A DNA stretch of 64,000 nt from Jiella marina (lineage in GTDB: Bacteria > Pseudomonadota > Alphaproteobacteria > Rhizobiales > Rhizobiaceae), in the NCBI RefSeq assembly GCF_024359545.1, contig NZ_JAKQZG010000004.1, positions 310,001-374,000 of the forward strand. The letters run 5' to 3'. Positions 26,785 through 35,740 of this stretch are shown here, piece by piece. Position 1 is the stretch's first letter, and every line of letters begins with the position of its first letter. A model generated the notes under the pieces. That model was not told the origin of the DNA and made no database searches. It worked only from the letters and a program-made list of their open reading frames with translations. The translations under genes and the position numbers were made by a program.

Positions 26785-27093
26785 TCACGTTTTCATCCGG
26801 GTCGGTTCGCCCGGTGCGGCCGCTTCGATCGCCAGGGCGTGCACGCCCGCCGCAAGTTCCTCGGCGAGCAACGCGTTGATCGCCCGGTGGCGGGCGATTC
26901 GGCTCATCCCGGAGAAGGCCTCGCTGACCAGGCGGACGCGAAAGTGTGTCTCGCCCGACCCGTCGAAGGTGGCGTGATGGTCGCTGTCGGCGTGGTGGTG
27001 GCCGGCATGCAGATGGCTTTCGTCGATCACCTGCAGGCCGAGGGGATGAAACGTCTCGGTGAGTTTCCGTTCGATCGCCGCCTTCGTGCTCAT
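26785..27093 (-). CDS. bolA: BolA family protein
   Basis: A 102-residue BolA/IbaG-type protein with the family core STKAAIERKLTETFHPLGLQVIDES and FRVRLVSEAFSGMSRIARHRAI. BolA proteins pair with monothiol glutaredoxins to handle Fe-S clusters and affect cell shape and iron regulation. A His-rich patch (HLHAGHHHADSDHH) near residue 30 could add metal ligands. The start at 27093 has GGAGA upstream; the longer frame to 27321 overlaps the divergent J-domain gene and is rejected. bolA divergent from a J-domain gene upstream of cobST is typical rhizobial synteny. Confidence 0.92.
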   Translation of the reverse strand: MSTKAAIERKLTETFHPLGLQVIDESHLHAGHHHADSDHHATFDGSGETHFRVRLVSEAFSGMSRIARHRAINALLAEELAAGVHALAIEAAAPGEPTRMKT

Positions 27094-27256
27094 TGGCCCC
27101 GTCTCCTGTCCTCGTGTTGCCGCCCGTTTTGGTCCGCCCCGCCTCGGCAGAGTTGGTGCGAGGCTTGCGCCGGGTTTCCGGCGGCCAGCCATTTCCGGCA
27201 TTTTCCGGCCTGTCAATTCTTGTTCGTGGCCGGTGGGAGCCCCATAATCGCCGGCG

Positions 27257-27865
27257 ATGAAGCTCGATTCAAAATATTTCGACGGCATTCGCGTCAAAGG
27301 GAAGAGTTCGGCCCGTGCCAAGCCGAAGGCACCGGTCTGTGCCTGGGATGGCTGCGAGGAGGCGGGCGTCTACAAGGCCCCGATGGGACGCGACTATGAG
27401 GGGCAGTACCTCAATTTCTGCGTCGACCACGTCCGCCAGTACAACAAGTCCTACAACTACTTCTCGGGCCTCAGCGACGACGTCATTCAGACCTATCTGA
27501 AGGACGCGATGACCGGTCATCGTCCGACCTGGTCCATGGGTCGCAATGGGTCGGCCCAGAGTAGCGAGAGGAGTGGCCGCCGACCCACCGGTGCGGGACG
27601 CCCGCGCGATCCCTTCGGCCTCTTCGGAGAGGAAGGCGAGCCGCGGCGTGAGGCCCGACGCCCGAAAGTCCGCCCCCTTGAGAAAAAGGCGTTCGAAACC
27701 TTGGGGCTCGAACCCAATGCGTCTGGCGAAGCGATCCGCAGGCGCTATAAGGATCTGGTGAAGCAGTTGCACCCGGATGCCAATGGCGGTGACCGGGGGA
27801 CCGAGGACCGTCTCCGCGAGGTCATTCAGGCCTACAAGCTTTTGAAGCAGTCAGGGCTCTGCTAA
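27257..27865 (+). CDS. DnaJ-like J-domain protein
   Basis: 202 residues with an unusual N-terminal region containing CAWDGCEEAGVYKAP and FCVDHVRQYN (four Cys/His residues that might bind zinc), a low-complexity linker (~95-135), and a C-terminal J domain (~140-200) with the HPD motif in KQLHPDANGG. It should stimulate an Hsp70 ATPase, but the client is unknown. This short form with the J domain at the C-terminus is widespread in Alphaproteobacteria and normally precedes cobS, as here. Confidence 0.88.
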   Translation: MKLDSKYFDGIRVKGKSSARAKPKAPVCAWDGCEEAGVYKAPMGRDYEGQYLNFCVDHVRQYNKSYNYFSGLSDDVIQTYLKDAMTGHRPTWSMGRNGSAQSSERSGRRPTGAGRPRDPFGLFGEEGEPRREARRPKVRPLEKKAFETLGLEPNASGEAIRRRYKDLVKQLHPDANGGDRGTEDRLREVIQAYKLLKQSGLC

Positions 27866-28123
27866 GACCCGAGTTCGGGCTGCGGGTGCCGGTCGATTGT
27901 CCTTCCCTCGCTCCTCTGTTCCCAAGGGCATGTCCGAGGGCTGGGCGAGGGGCCAAGACGGCGTGAGGCGCTGCAACCCCTTCACGACAGATGCGGTCGC
28001 CCTCTGTGCTGCCGCTGACGATTTCCAAGGCCCGGGCGGTGGCGGCATTTCTGCCGACGTGATGGGCGAAGCAGACATTCGGCGCGGGGCAAACCATCCC
28101 AGCCGCGCGCCTCTGGAGGTATG

Positions 28124-29110
28124 ATGAGTGCAGCGGAACAGGAAGTGGCCCCCCTCCCGGATGCCACGGTCTCCGTCCGTGAAACCTTCGGTTTCGACAG
28201 CGATCTCAAGGTTCCCGCCTTTTCGAAGCGCGATCCGCATGTGCCGGAGATCGACCCGGACTACATCTTCGATAAGCCGACGACGCTGGCGATCCTGGCA
28301 GGCTTCGCCAAGAACCGGCGCGTCATGGTCTCCGGCTATCACGGCACCGGCAAGTCGACCCATATCGAGCAGGTCGCGGCAAGGCTGAACTGGCCCTGCG
28401 TGCGCGTCAATCTCGACAGCCATGTCAGCCGGATCGATCTCGTCGGCAAGGACGCGATCACCGTGCGCGACGGCATGCAGGTGACCGAATTCCGCGATGG
28501 CATCCTGCCTTGGGCCTATCAGAACAATGTCGCTCTGGTCTTCGACGAGTACGACGCCGGCCGCCCTGACGTGATGTTCGTGATCCAGCGCGTCTTGGAA
28601 TCGTCCGGCCGGCTGACCCTCCTCGATCAGAGCCGGGTGATCCGGCCGCATCCCGCCTTCCGCCTGTTCGCGACCGCCAACACGGTCGGTCTCGGCGACA
28701 CGACGGGCCTCTATCACGGCACCCAGCAGATCAACCAGGCGCAGATGGACCGCTGGTCGATCGTCACGACGCTGAACTATCTGCCGCACGACACCGAGGT
28801 CGGCATCGTTCTGGCGAAGGCCAAGAGCTTCGACACCGAGGAAGGCCGCAAGATCGTCTCGAAGATGGTGCGGGTCGCCGATCTCACTCGCTCGGCCTTC
28901 GTCAATGGCGATCTCTCGACCGTCATGAGCCCCAGAACCGTGATCACCTGGGCCGAGAATGCCGAGATCTTCGGCGATGTCGGCTTCGCCTTCCGGCTGA
29001 CCTTCCTGAACAAGTGCGACGATCTGGAGCGGTCTCTGGTCGCTGAGTTCTATCAGCGGGCGTTTGGGGAGGAATTGCCGGAGAGCGCGGCGAACATCGT
29101 GCTGGATTGA
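28124..29110 (+). CDS. cobS: cobaltochelatase ATPase subunit CobS
   Basis: AAA+ subunit of the aerobic, ATP-dependent CobNST cobaltochelatase that inserts cobalt into hydrogenobyrinate a,c-diamide during cobalamin synthesis. Walker A is [13 protein letters not shown] near residue 73, Walker B is LVFDEYDAG, and sensor and arginine-finger regions follow ([16 protein letters not shown]). About 328 residues, as in Pseudomonas denitrificans and Brucella CobS. Two ATGs occur in a row at 28121 and 28124 behind GGAGGT; the second gives the better spacing. cobN is not in the window. Confidence 0.95.
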   Translation: MSAAEQEVAPLPDATVSVRETFGFDSDLKVPAFSKRDPHVPEIDPDYIFDKPTTLAILAGFAKNRRVMVSGYHGTGKSTHIEQVAARLNWPCVRVNLDSHVSRIDLVGKDAITVRDGMQVTEFRDGILPWAYQNNVALVFDEYDAGRPDVMFVIQRVLESSGRLTLLDQSRVIRPHPAFRLFATANTVGLGDTTGLYHGTQQINQAQMDRWSIVTTLNYLPHDTEVGIVLAKAKSFDTEEGRKIVSKMVRVADLTRSAFVNGDLSTVMSPRTVITWAENAEIFGDVGFAFRLTFLNKCDDLERSLVAEFYQRAFGEELPESAANIVLD

Positions 29111-29186
29111 TGCGGTGTCACTACCCGGCAATAGAGTTCAGTTGGCGGTAATCATGAAGCCCTGATATGGCAAAGCTGCGTGTATC

Positions 29187-29840
29187 GTGTCAGGGTTTAT
29201 GAAAATGGTAATACAAGCCAGCATCGACGGATCAAGTCGCACAGTTTTCGTGTCTGGCTCGGCGGCTCGTTCTGATGGCTACTCTCGGGTCGAGATTTTC
29301 CGATCGTCTGGCAGCCTTTCGGTTACGGACAATGGTGCGGTCGGCGTCTCCGTTCCTGTCACGGGGCAGGTCTCGCTCGCTCAGCACGTGAATGCGCACG
29401 GCGTGGAAGGTGCGGGCGTTTTTGTCAACTGGTACGATCCCCGCAGCAACTGGGTGATCGGCAGCAACCAGGACGATTCCATCTACAGCCAAGGTGGTGG
29501 CTATGATGCGGTTCGAAGCGGTGGTGGCGATGACACAGTGGTGACGGGTGACGGCAACGACCGCGTCTATGGTGGTTGGGGCAATGATCGGCTGAACACC
29601 GGTGGAGGCGACGATCTCGTCGCGGGTGAGCGCGGCAACGACGAGATCGATGGTGGTGACGGTTCCGACACGCTTCTCTTGAGTGGAAGCCGGGCCGAAT
29701 ACGATCTCAGCATTGTCGACGGGAACTATCGGCTCTCCCACCTGAACGGGGCGGGCCTGGACGGCATCGATACATTCGCCAATATCGAGGCCCTGCAGTT
29801 CGCTGATCAGACGGTCGCGCTGGAGGATTGGATCGTCTAG
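29187..29840 (+). CDS. RTX-type calcium-binding repeat protein inserted between cobS and cobT
   Basis: 217 residues. About residues 100-160 contain tandem glycine/aspartate-rich nonapeptides (GGGDDTVVTGDGNDRVYGG, then GGDDLVAGERGNDEIDGG), the calcium-binding beta-roll of RTX proteins. A C-terminal block (LSHLNGAGLDGIDTFANIEALQFADQTV) resembles the type I secretion region of RTX proteins. There is no signal peptide. The start is uncertain: GTG 29187, or ATG 29199 or 29205. The first third is less GC-rich and uses codons less like its neighbours, which suggests acquisition. It is followed by a terminator-like hairpin. No type I exporter genes are near. The role is unknown. Confidence 0.75.
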   Translation: MSGFMKMVIQASIDGSSRTVFVSGSAARSDGYSRVEIFRSSGSLSVTDNGAVGVSVPVTGQVSLAQHVNAHGVEGAGVFVNWYDPRSNWVIGSNQDDSIYSQGGGYDAVRSGGGDDTVVTGDGNDRVYGGWGNDRLNTGGGDDLVAGERGNDEIDGGDGSDTLLLSGSRAEYDLSIVDGNYRLSHLNGAGLDGIDTFANIEALQFADQTVALEDWIV

Positions 29841-29888
29841 TCTGGCATTTCGGCCCAGGCAAATTACGTTCTCTTAAGGCGATGCGTC

Positions 29889-29917
29889 GAGTCGCGGATC
29901 CTCTGCGGCTCGTTTTT
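29889..29917 (+). terminator. candidate intrinsic terminator after the RTX gene
   Basis: A 7-bp stem GAGTCGC/GCGGCTC (one G-T pair) with a 9-nt loop is followed by GTTTTTA. It ends only 20 bases before cobT. Confidence 0.55.
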
Positions 29918-29937
29918 ATGACAGGCATGACGTTGAA

Positions 29938-31878
29938 ATGACCGCTGCTTCCACGCCCCGCTCCGGCGACAATAAACGTCCACCCCAGGGCAAGAGCATC
30001 GACCGCGAGCCGTTTCGGCGTGCGGTGGCGGGCGCTTTGCGCGCGATTTCCGGCGATCCGGAGATGGAAGTCACCTACGCCGCGGACCGGCCGGGGCTCG
30101 CCGGTCACAAGGCGCGGCTGCCGGAACTGCCGAAGCGCGCGACCAAGAACGACGTGTCCGTCACGCGCGGCCTCGCCGATGCCATGGCGCTGAGGAAGGC
30201 GCGGCACGACACGCGCCTGCACGCCAGCCTTTCGCCTGACGGCAAGGGCGCTCGCGCCGTCTACGACGCGGTGGAGCAGGCGCGCTGCGAGGCGATCGGC
30301 GCCAACGCCATGAGCGGTGTCGGCGACAATCTCGCGGCGATGCTGGAGGACAAGTATTTCCGCTCGAATCTCGCCGACGTGACCGACAAGTCCGAGGCGC
30401 CGATCGAAGACGCGGTCGCCATGATGGTGCGTGAGAAGCTGACCGGGCGGCCGATCCCTGAGAGTGCCCGCGCCCTCGTCGATGTCTGGCGGGATTTCGT
30501 CGAGGACAAGGCGGGCAAGAATTTCGAGCGCTTGCCCGAGGTTCTGGAGGACCAGCAGGCCTTCGCTCGCGCCATGCGCGACATGCTCGTCTCCCTCGAG
30601 ATGGCCGAGGAACTCGCCGAGGAAAACCCCAGCGAGGAAGACGAGAACGAAGACGAGGAGCAGGGCGACAACCAGAGCCGCGATTCCGAAGAAAGCGGCT
30701 CAGAGAAAGACGCCGGCTCCGAGGAGGCGGAGGCCGAGGAGACCGAGACCGAAGGCGAGAACCAGGAGACGGCGGAAGCCGAATCCTCAGAGGTCACGGC
30801 CGAAGACCCCGTCGACGATGACAGCCAGGACACGGAGACGCCGGGCGAATCCCGCCGGCCCAACCAGCCGCTCGATCGCGACGCGCCGCAGTTCGACTAC
30901 AAGGTCTTCACCAGCCAGTTCGATGAGATGATCGGCGCCGAGGAACTCTGCGACGAGGCGGAGCTCGACCGGCTGCGAGCGTTTCTCGACAAGCAGCTCT
31001 CCTCGCTGCAGGGCGTGGTGGGGCGGCTCGCCAACCGTCTGCAACGCCGCCTGATGGCGCAGCAGAACCGCTCCTGGGACTTCGATCTGGAAGAGGGCTA
31101 TCTCGACACGGCGCGCCTGACGCGTCTTGTCATCGATCCGACCCAGCCGCTCTCCTACAAGATGGAGCGCGACGCCGAGTTCCGCGACACGATCGTCACG
31201 CTCCTGATCGACAATTCCGGCTCCATGCGGGGCCGCCCGATCACGGTCGCCGCGACCTGTGCAGACATTCTCGCTCGCACGCTGGAGCGCTGCGGCGTCA
31301 AGGTCGAGGTGCTCGGCTTCACGACCCGTGCCTGGAAGGGCGGTCAGTCGCGCGAGGCCTGGCTCAAGGCCGGCAAGCCGGCGAAGCCCGGCCGTCTCAA
31401 CGATCTGCGCCACATCGTCTACAAATCGGCCGACGCCCCCTGGCGGCGGGCTCGGCGCAATCTCGGCCTGATGATGCGCGAGGGCCTGCTCAAGGAGAAT
31501 ATCGACGGCGAAGCGCTGATCTGGGCGCACAATCGGCTTCTCGCCCGCCCGGAACAGCGGCGGATCCTGATGATGATCTCCGACGGTGCGCCGGTCGACG
31601 ATTCGACGCTCTCGGTCAATCCGGGCAATTATCTCGAGCGGCATCTGAGGGCGATCATCGAGGAGATCGAGACGCGTTCGCCGGTCGAACTGCTTGCCAT
31701 CGGTATCGGCCACGACGTGACCCGCTACTATCGCCGGGCCGTCACCATCGTCGATGCCGAGGAGTTGGCCGGTGCGATGACCGAACAGCTGGCCGATCTC
31801 TTCGAGGACGAGGATCGGCGCGGCGGTCGCGCGGCCTGGAGCAATTCTCCGCGGCGCCTGGCCAGCGTGGCGCGATGA
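29938..31878 (+). CDS. cobT: cobaltochelatase subunit CobT (VWA protein)
   Basis: Partner of CobS in the CobNST cobaltochelatase; the CobS-CobT complex works like a magnesium-chelatase motor. 646 residues: an N-terminal helical region, a very acidic Glu/Asp-rich linker (~220-300) and a C-terminal von Willebrand A domain with the metal-ion adhesion motif [12 protein letters not shown] (~425) plus SDGAPVDD. All are typical of CobT. It normally follows cobS directly; here an RTX gene and a hairpin lie between, and no strong Shine-Dalgarno is seen before the ATG. Its stop overlaps the next gene by 4 bases (ATGA). Confidence 0.95.
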   Translation: MTAASTPRSGDNKRPPQGKSIDREPFRRAVAGALRAISGDPEMEVTYAADRPGLAGHKARLPELPKRATKNDVSVTRGLADAMALRKARHDTRLHASLSPDGKGARAVYDAVEQARCEAIGANAMSGVGDNLAAMLEDKYFRSNLADVTDKSEAPIEDAVAMMVREKLTGRPIPESARALVDVWRDFVEDKAGKNFERLPEVLEDQQAFARAMRDMLVSLEMAEELAEENPSEEDENEDEEQGDNQSRDSEESGSEKDAGSEEAEAEETETEGENQETAEAESSEVTAEDPVDDDSQDTETPGESRRPNQPLDRDAPQFDYKVFTSQFDEMIGAEELCDEAELDRLRAFLDKQLSSLQGVVGRLANRLQRRLMAQQNRSWDFDLEEGYLDTARLTRLVIDPTQPLSYKMERDAEFRDTIVTLLIDNSGSMRGRPITVAATCADILARTLERCGVKVEVLGFTTRAWKGGQSREAWLKAGKPAKPGRLNDLRHIVYKSADAPWRRARRNLGLMMREGLLKENIDGEALIWAHNRLLARPEQRRILMMISDGAPVDDSTLSVNPGNYLERHLRAIIEEIETRSPVELLAIGIGHDVTRYYRRAVTIVDAEELAGAMTEQLADLFEDEDRRGGRAAWSNSPRRLASVAR

Positions 31879-32969
31879 GGCCATTCCCCGGTTCCGGGAA
31901 GGGTAGGGGTTCTGCCAGCCCGGGGCGCCCCATGGGTCGTCATGCCGTCCTGGGTGCGCTCACCGCATTGGTTCTGACAATGATGGCCGACCGGGCCGTT
32001 GCCGCCGATCCGGTCTCCGTCGATGCGGAGTTCATCGCGCAATTCGACAAGGGCTCAAAGGAGACCCGTTTCGGCTCGCTCGTATTTCTTGGTGGTCTGG
32101 AGTTGTCAGCCAGCGACAGCCGCTTCGCCGGCTTCTCGGCGATCCGGCTCGAAGAGGACGGAGAGCGGTTCCTGGCCGTCTCCGACATGGGCAATTGGCT
32201 CGCCGGCCGGATCGAGCGGGACGAGGAGGGGCGGCCGCGCGGCATCGCCGACGCCGAGATGGCACGGTTCATCGGGCTGAACGGTCAGCCGGTGCCGGGC
32301 AAGGCGGCGGGCGACGCGGAGTCGCTGGCGATCGCCGACGGCAAGGCCTTTGTTGGCTTCGAACATTTGCACCGCATTTTCGCCTTTCCGCTGAACGGCC
32401 TTTACGACGGACGGCCGACAAACGTGCCTCTGCCGATCCCGCGACGCGAGTTGCGGGCGAACGAGGCTTTGGAAACGCTGGCCGCAGCGCCGCCGGCCTC
32501 ACCGCTCGCGGGCAGCCTCGTCGCGATTGCCGAAAACTCCATCGATCCCGCAGGCAATCTCTTTGCCGGCATCTTCTCGCCGGAGGGAGGGGAGGCGCGC
32601 ATCTTCAAGGTGCGTCGCGACGAAGGCTGGGCGGTTTCGGACGGCGACTTTATGCTTGATGGTGATCTGCTCCTGCTGGAGCGCCGGTTTCAGGCGTGGT
32701 TCGGCGGGCTCGGCATCCGCATCCGCCGCATCGCCGGCGACACGATCCGGCCGGGCGCTCTTGTCGACGGGCCTGTGGTATTCGAGGCGGATCTCGGGCA
32801 GGAGATCGACAATCTGGAAGGGCTCGATGTCTGGCAGGACGGGGCGGGGCGCACGCGGCTCACGCTGATTTCCGACGACAACAATTCGATCTTTCAGCGC
32901 AATTTGTTGCTCGAGTTCGTCTGGGACGAAGACACGGACGATCATCACGCCGCTGCGGGCGACCGCTGA
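31875..32969 (+). CDS. esterase-like activity of phytase family protein (exported)
   Basis: A 364-residue member of the Phytase-like (PF13449) group: beta-propeller-type repeats with [13 protein letters not shown] near residue 85, [22 protein letters not shown] and [11 protein letters not shown] hydrophobic segment from residue ~24 ending AVAA suggests export; the more likely start may be ATG 31932, which puts the signal peptide at the N-terminus, while ATG 31875 overlaps cobT by 4 bases. The family lies downstream of cobT in many rhizobia, but a link with cobalamin has not been shown to my knowledge. Confidence 0.82.
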   Translation: MRPFPGSGKGRGSASPGRPMGRHAVLGALTALVLTMMADRAVAADPVSVDAEFIAQFDKGSKETRFGSLVFLGGLELSASDSRFAGFSAIRLEEDGERFLAVSDMGNWLAGRIERDEEGRPRGIADAEMARFIGLNGQPVPGKAAGDAESLAIADGKAFVGFEHLHRIFAFPLNGLYDGRPTNVPLPIPRRELRANEALETLAAAPPASPLAGSLVAIAENSIDPAGNLFAGIFSPEGGEARIFKVRRDEGWAVSDGDFMLDGDLLLLERRFQAWFGGLGIRIRRIAGDTIRPGALVDGPVVFEADLGQEIDNLEGLDVWQDGAGRTRLTLISDDNNSIFQRNLLLEFVWDEDTDDHHAAAGDR

Positions 32970-33030
32970 TACGAGCCCGTCCCGCAAATGACCCACACCG
33001 TCGGTGAGGGACCCCTTCTTCATGACAATG

Positions 33031-33064
33031 AAAAACGGCGTGACCTCCGTCGAAGTCACGCCGT
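33031..33064 (-). terminator. intrinsic terminator of glnII
   Basis: Minus strand: perfect 10-bp stem ACGGCGTGAC/GTCACGCCGT with a 10-nt loop, followed by TTTT. It is about 50 bases after the glnII stop. Confidence 0.85.
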
Positions 33065-33115
33065 CATATCGCTGACTGGAGGTGCCGGCCCGAGAGCCGG
33101 CTCCTGAACTCTGTG

Positions 33116-34156
33116 TCAGGCCGCGGCCTGGGCCTTGTCGCCGGTCGGGACTTCCGAGACCGTCTTCAGGACCTGAGAAGCGATCTGGTAGGGGTCGCCC
33201 TGGGAGTTCGGGCGGCGATCCTCGAGATAGCCCTTGTAGTCGTTCTTGACGAAGGAGTGCGGCACGCGGACGGAGGCTCCGCGGTCTGCCACGCCATAGG
33301 AGAACTTGTTCCACGGCGCCGTCTCGTGCTTGCCGGTGAGGCGCATGTGGTTGTCCGGCCCGTAGACGGAGATGTGCTCGTCGAGGTTCTTCTCGAACTG
33401 CGCCATCAGCTTTTCGAAATACTCCTTGCCGCCGACTTCACGCATATAGGCGGTCGAGAAGTTGCAGTGCATGCCGGAGCCGTTCCAGTCGGTGTCGCCC
33501 AGCGGCTTGCAGTGCCACTCGATGTCGACGCCGTACTTCTCGGTCAGGCGGAGCAGCAGGTAACGGGCGATCCACATCTCGTCGGCGGCCTTCTTGGAGC
33601 CCTTGCCGAAGATCTGGAATTCCCACTGGCCCTTCGCCACTTCCGCGTTGATGCCCTCGTGGTTGATGCCGGCGGCCAGGCACTGGTCGAGATGTTCCTC
33701 GACCATCGTGCGAGCGATGTCGCCGACATTCTTGTAGCCGACGCCGGTGTAGTACTCGCCCTGCGGAGCCGGATAGCCCTGGGCCGGGAAGCCGAGTGGC
33801 CGGCCGTCCTTGTAGAAGAAGTACTCCTGCTCGAAGCCGAACCAGGCGCCGTCGTCGTCGAGGATCGTCGCGCGCGAGTTCGAGGGATGCGGCGTCGTGC
33901 CATCGGGCATCATGACTTCGCACATGACGAGGACGCCGTTGGTGCGGGCAGGATCGGGATAGACGGCCACGGGCTTCAGAACGCAGTCCGAGCTGGAGCC
34001 TTCCGCCTGCATGGTCGACGATCCGTCGAAACCCCAGAGCGGAAGCTCTTCGAGGGTCGGGAAGGATCCGAACTCCTTGATCTGCGTCTTGCCGCGGAGG
34101 TTCGGGACGGGCGTGTAGCCATCCAGCCAGATGTACTCGAGCTTATATTTCGTCAT
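33116..34156 (-). CDS. glnII: glutamine synthetase type II (GlnII)
   Basis: ATP-dependent amidation of glutamate with ammonia. 346 residues: the short eukaryote-like type II enzyme found in rhizobia and some actinomycetes, without the adenylylation site of type I. Landmarks: EYIWLDGYTP, WGFDGSSTMQAEGSSSD, the metal-binding FGFEQEYFF, GSGMHCNFST, and RLTGKHETAPWNKFSYGVADRGAS-type C-terminal blocks with the substrate Arg. The start at 34156 is set by homology; a longer frame to 34276 runs through the promoter. A sigma-54 element lies about 100 bases upstream, pointing to NtrC control under nitrogen limitation. Confidence 0.96.
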   Translation of the reverse strand: MTKYKLEYIWLDGYTPVPNLRGKTQIKEFGSFPTLEELPLWGFDGSSTMQAEGSSSDCVLKPVAVYPDPARTNGVLVMCEVMMPDGTTPHPSNSRATILDDDGAWFGFEQEYFFYKDGRPLGFPAQGYPAPQGEYYTGVGYKNVGDIARTMVEEHLDQCLAAGINHEGINAEVAKGQWEFQIFGKGSKKAADEMWIARYLLLRLTEKYGVDIEWHCKPLGDTDWNGSGMHCNFSTAYMREVGGKEYFEKLMAQFEKNLDEHISVYGPDNHMRLTGKHETAPWNKFSYGVADRGASVRVPHSFVKNDYKGYLEDRRPNSQGDPYQIASQVLKTVSEVPTGDKAQAAA

Positions 34157-34676
34157 GACTGATCTTTCATGAATGGTCGCGGTTGCGCATCGAAACACAT
34201 GGGCCGACCGCCGCGCGAGGGAGCACGCAGCATGACAGCCACGCCAGAGCGAAGCAGGTTCCGTGCCAAAATCCATGAAGTGCCCGCACCGCGAAGGTTT
34301 CGTTCCAAGTTCCGGTGCGATGGTGATCGCCTCGTGGCTCTTTCCGCTTGGGTCCGGCGGAGCTTTGCGCCGCTTCGCAAGTCTACGGAAATGTCAGTCG
34401 GCAAAGGTGTTTTGAGGAACCTGATGTGCGGTTCGCACGGTTATCGGGCCGAGAGGATCTCGCGTTTTCCAGTCGCCCGCGAGAGAGCGCGCCGCATCGG
34501 CGATGGCTCTGGATTCTTGAAGACGAATGAAGGGCGATCCGCAGGCACCCATTGGTCGTGTCCATATAATAGGCAAAAATCAGATTATTTTTTCAGCATA
34601 TTGCGTAACGCGTATGCATACATAAACTAAGGACAACAAGGGCTGTGAAAGCACGAAAAGACAAGTGGTGAGAGAA
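34157..34676. other. 520-base divergent region between glnII and the DUF2735 gene
   Basis: No gene is supported. It holds the glnII sigma-54 promoter (34253-34269). Towards the DUF2735 gene the sequence turns AT-rich, with an exact TATAAT (34565-34570) lacking a good -35, and a 10-bp palindrome GTATGCATAC (34612-34621). Imperfect GCACC/GGTGC half-sites around 34285-34325 could be NtrC sites, but they are poor matches. Confidence 0.5.
34253..34269 (-). promoter_or_regulatory. sigma-54 (-24/-12) promoter of glnII
   Basis: Minus strand TTGGCACGGAACCTGCT: GG at 34267-34266 and GC at 34255-34254 separated by exactly 10 nt, matching the RpoN consensus (TTGGCACG, 4 nt, TTGC) except for one base in the -12 element. 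It would start transcription near 34242, about 85 bases before the glnII ATG. Confidence 0.78.
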
Positions 34677-34874
34677 ATGGATACCAGAACGACAGAGCAC
34701 ACTGCAGAAATCCTGCAGTTCCCCACAGCGGCCAGACGGACTGCGGTGGCCCAGTCCCGGACACAGTCCGCGGCGCAGGTGCCGGACTTCGTCGAATTCG
34801 CGGCCGGCGGCGCGTCCTATCACGAGGCGGCAATCCAGGCTGACGCTCGCGAGCGTAGCGGTAAGGCTCACTGA
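34677..34874 (+). CDS. DUF2735 small protein, glnII partner
   Basis: 65 residues with the DUF2735 pattern: a helix-poor start, AEILQFPTAARR, and a C-terminal FVEFAAGGASYHEAAIQ. DUF2735 proteins are short rhizobial proteins often found beside glnII, as here (divergent), so a role in nitrogen metabolism is inferred from context only. ATG 34677 fits the family; an upstream GTG at 34665 is in frame. No obvious Shine-Dalgarno precedes it. Confidence 0.72.
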   Translation: MDTRTTEHTAEILQFPTAARRTAVAQSRTQSAAQVPDFVEFAAGGASYHEAAIQADARERSGKAH

Positions 34875-34978
34875 TTTCACAGCTGGCGTTCCTGCCCATG
34901 GTGGGAACCGACCGGCTGCCGGTCTGACGCTGTCCGATCTCGCTTGCGCTGGGCGCGATCTCGGCGCATGACCACCGG

Positions 34979-35740
34979 ATGGCGAAAACGAACGATCAGA
35001 CGATGCGGCTCGATGCCGAGCTCGTGGCGCGTGGGCTTGCGCCGACCCGATCACGAGCGCGGGACGCGGTTCTCCGGGGCCATGTCACGGTCGACGGCCG
35101 CGTGGCGACGAAGTCCGGCCTTTCTGTTCGGCCAGGTGCTGAAATCGCCTGCAAAGACCCGGCCAGCGACTACGTGTCGCGCGCGGCTCTCAAGCTGATT
35201 GCCGGGCTCGACGGTTTCGAGATCAATGTCAGCGGCCGCACCGCACTGGATATTGGTGCCTCGACCGGTGGCTTCACCCAGGTTCTCCTCGAGCGCGGGG
35301 CGGATCATGTGGTAGCGCTCGATGTGGGGCACGACCAGATCGACGGGATGATCGCAGCCGACCCTCGCGTCTCGGTCATCGAGGGTCTGAATGCGCGCGA
35401 CCTGACCGCGGAACATCTCGGTGGCCGCAGCATCGATCTCCTGGTCTCTGACGTCAGTTTCATTTCCCTGAAGCTTGCCCTGCCACCGGCTATCGGGCTG
35501 GCGAAACCAGGTGCCGAGGGCATCTTTCTGGTCAAGCCGCAATTCGAAGCGGGCCGGGACGCGATCGGCAGGGGCGGTCTGCTGCGTGATCCAGCGGATG
35601 CGGACAGGATCGCGGCCCAAATGGCGGAATGGCTCGACCAGCAGCCCGGCTGGGAGGCGAGGGGTGTCATTCCGTCGCCGATCGCGGGCGGCGACGGCAA
35701 TCGCGAATTCCTGCTTTATGGACGAAAGGCGCGCCCGTGA
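34979..35740 (+). CDS. tlyA: TlyA family rRNA 2'-O-methyltransferase
   Basis: 253 residues: N-terminal S4 RNA-binding domain (RLDAELVARGLAPTRSRARD, with RGHVTVDGR) and an FtsJ-like methyltransferase (ALDIGASTGGFTQVLLERGA; SDVSFISLKLAL; LVKPQFEAGRD). TlyA methylates 16S and/or 23S rRNA cytidine 2'-OH and its loss gives capreomycin resistance in mycobacteria; older annotations call it hemolysin A. The next methyltransferase starts inside its stop codon (GTGA overlap), so they are translationally coupled. Confidence 0.92.
   Translation: MAKTNDQTMRLDAELVARGLAPTRSRARDAVLRGHVTVDGRVATKSGLSVRPGAEIACKDPASDYVSRAALKLIAGLDGFEINVSGRTALDIGASTGGFTQVLLERGADHVVALDVGHDQIDGMIAADPRVSVIEGLNARDLTAEHLGGRSIDLLVSDVSFISLKLALPPAIGLAKPGAEGIFLVKPQFEAGRDAIGRGGLLRDPADADRIAAQMAEWLDQQPGWEARGVIPSPIAGGDGNREFLLYGRKARP

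Noticed and set aside
27866-28120. Cobalamin riboswitch upstream of cobS
   Set aside because: I searched the 255-base leader for the conserved B12-box and found no convincing match; cobST are often not riboswitch-controlled.
29889-29917. Attachment site or transposon end explaining the RTX gene insertion
   Set aside because: No direct repeats, inverted terminal repeats, transposase or integrase were seen around 29110-29937; the hairpin fits a terminator better.
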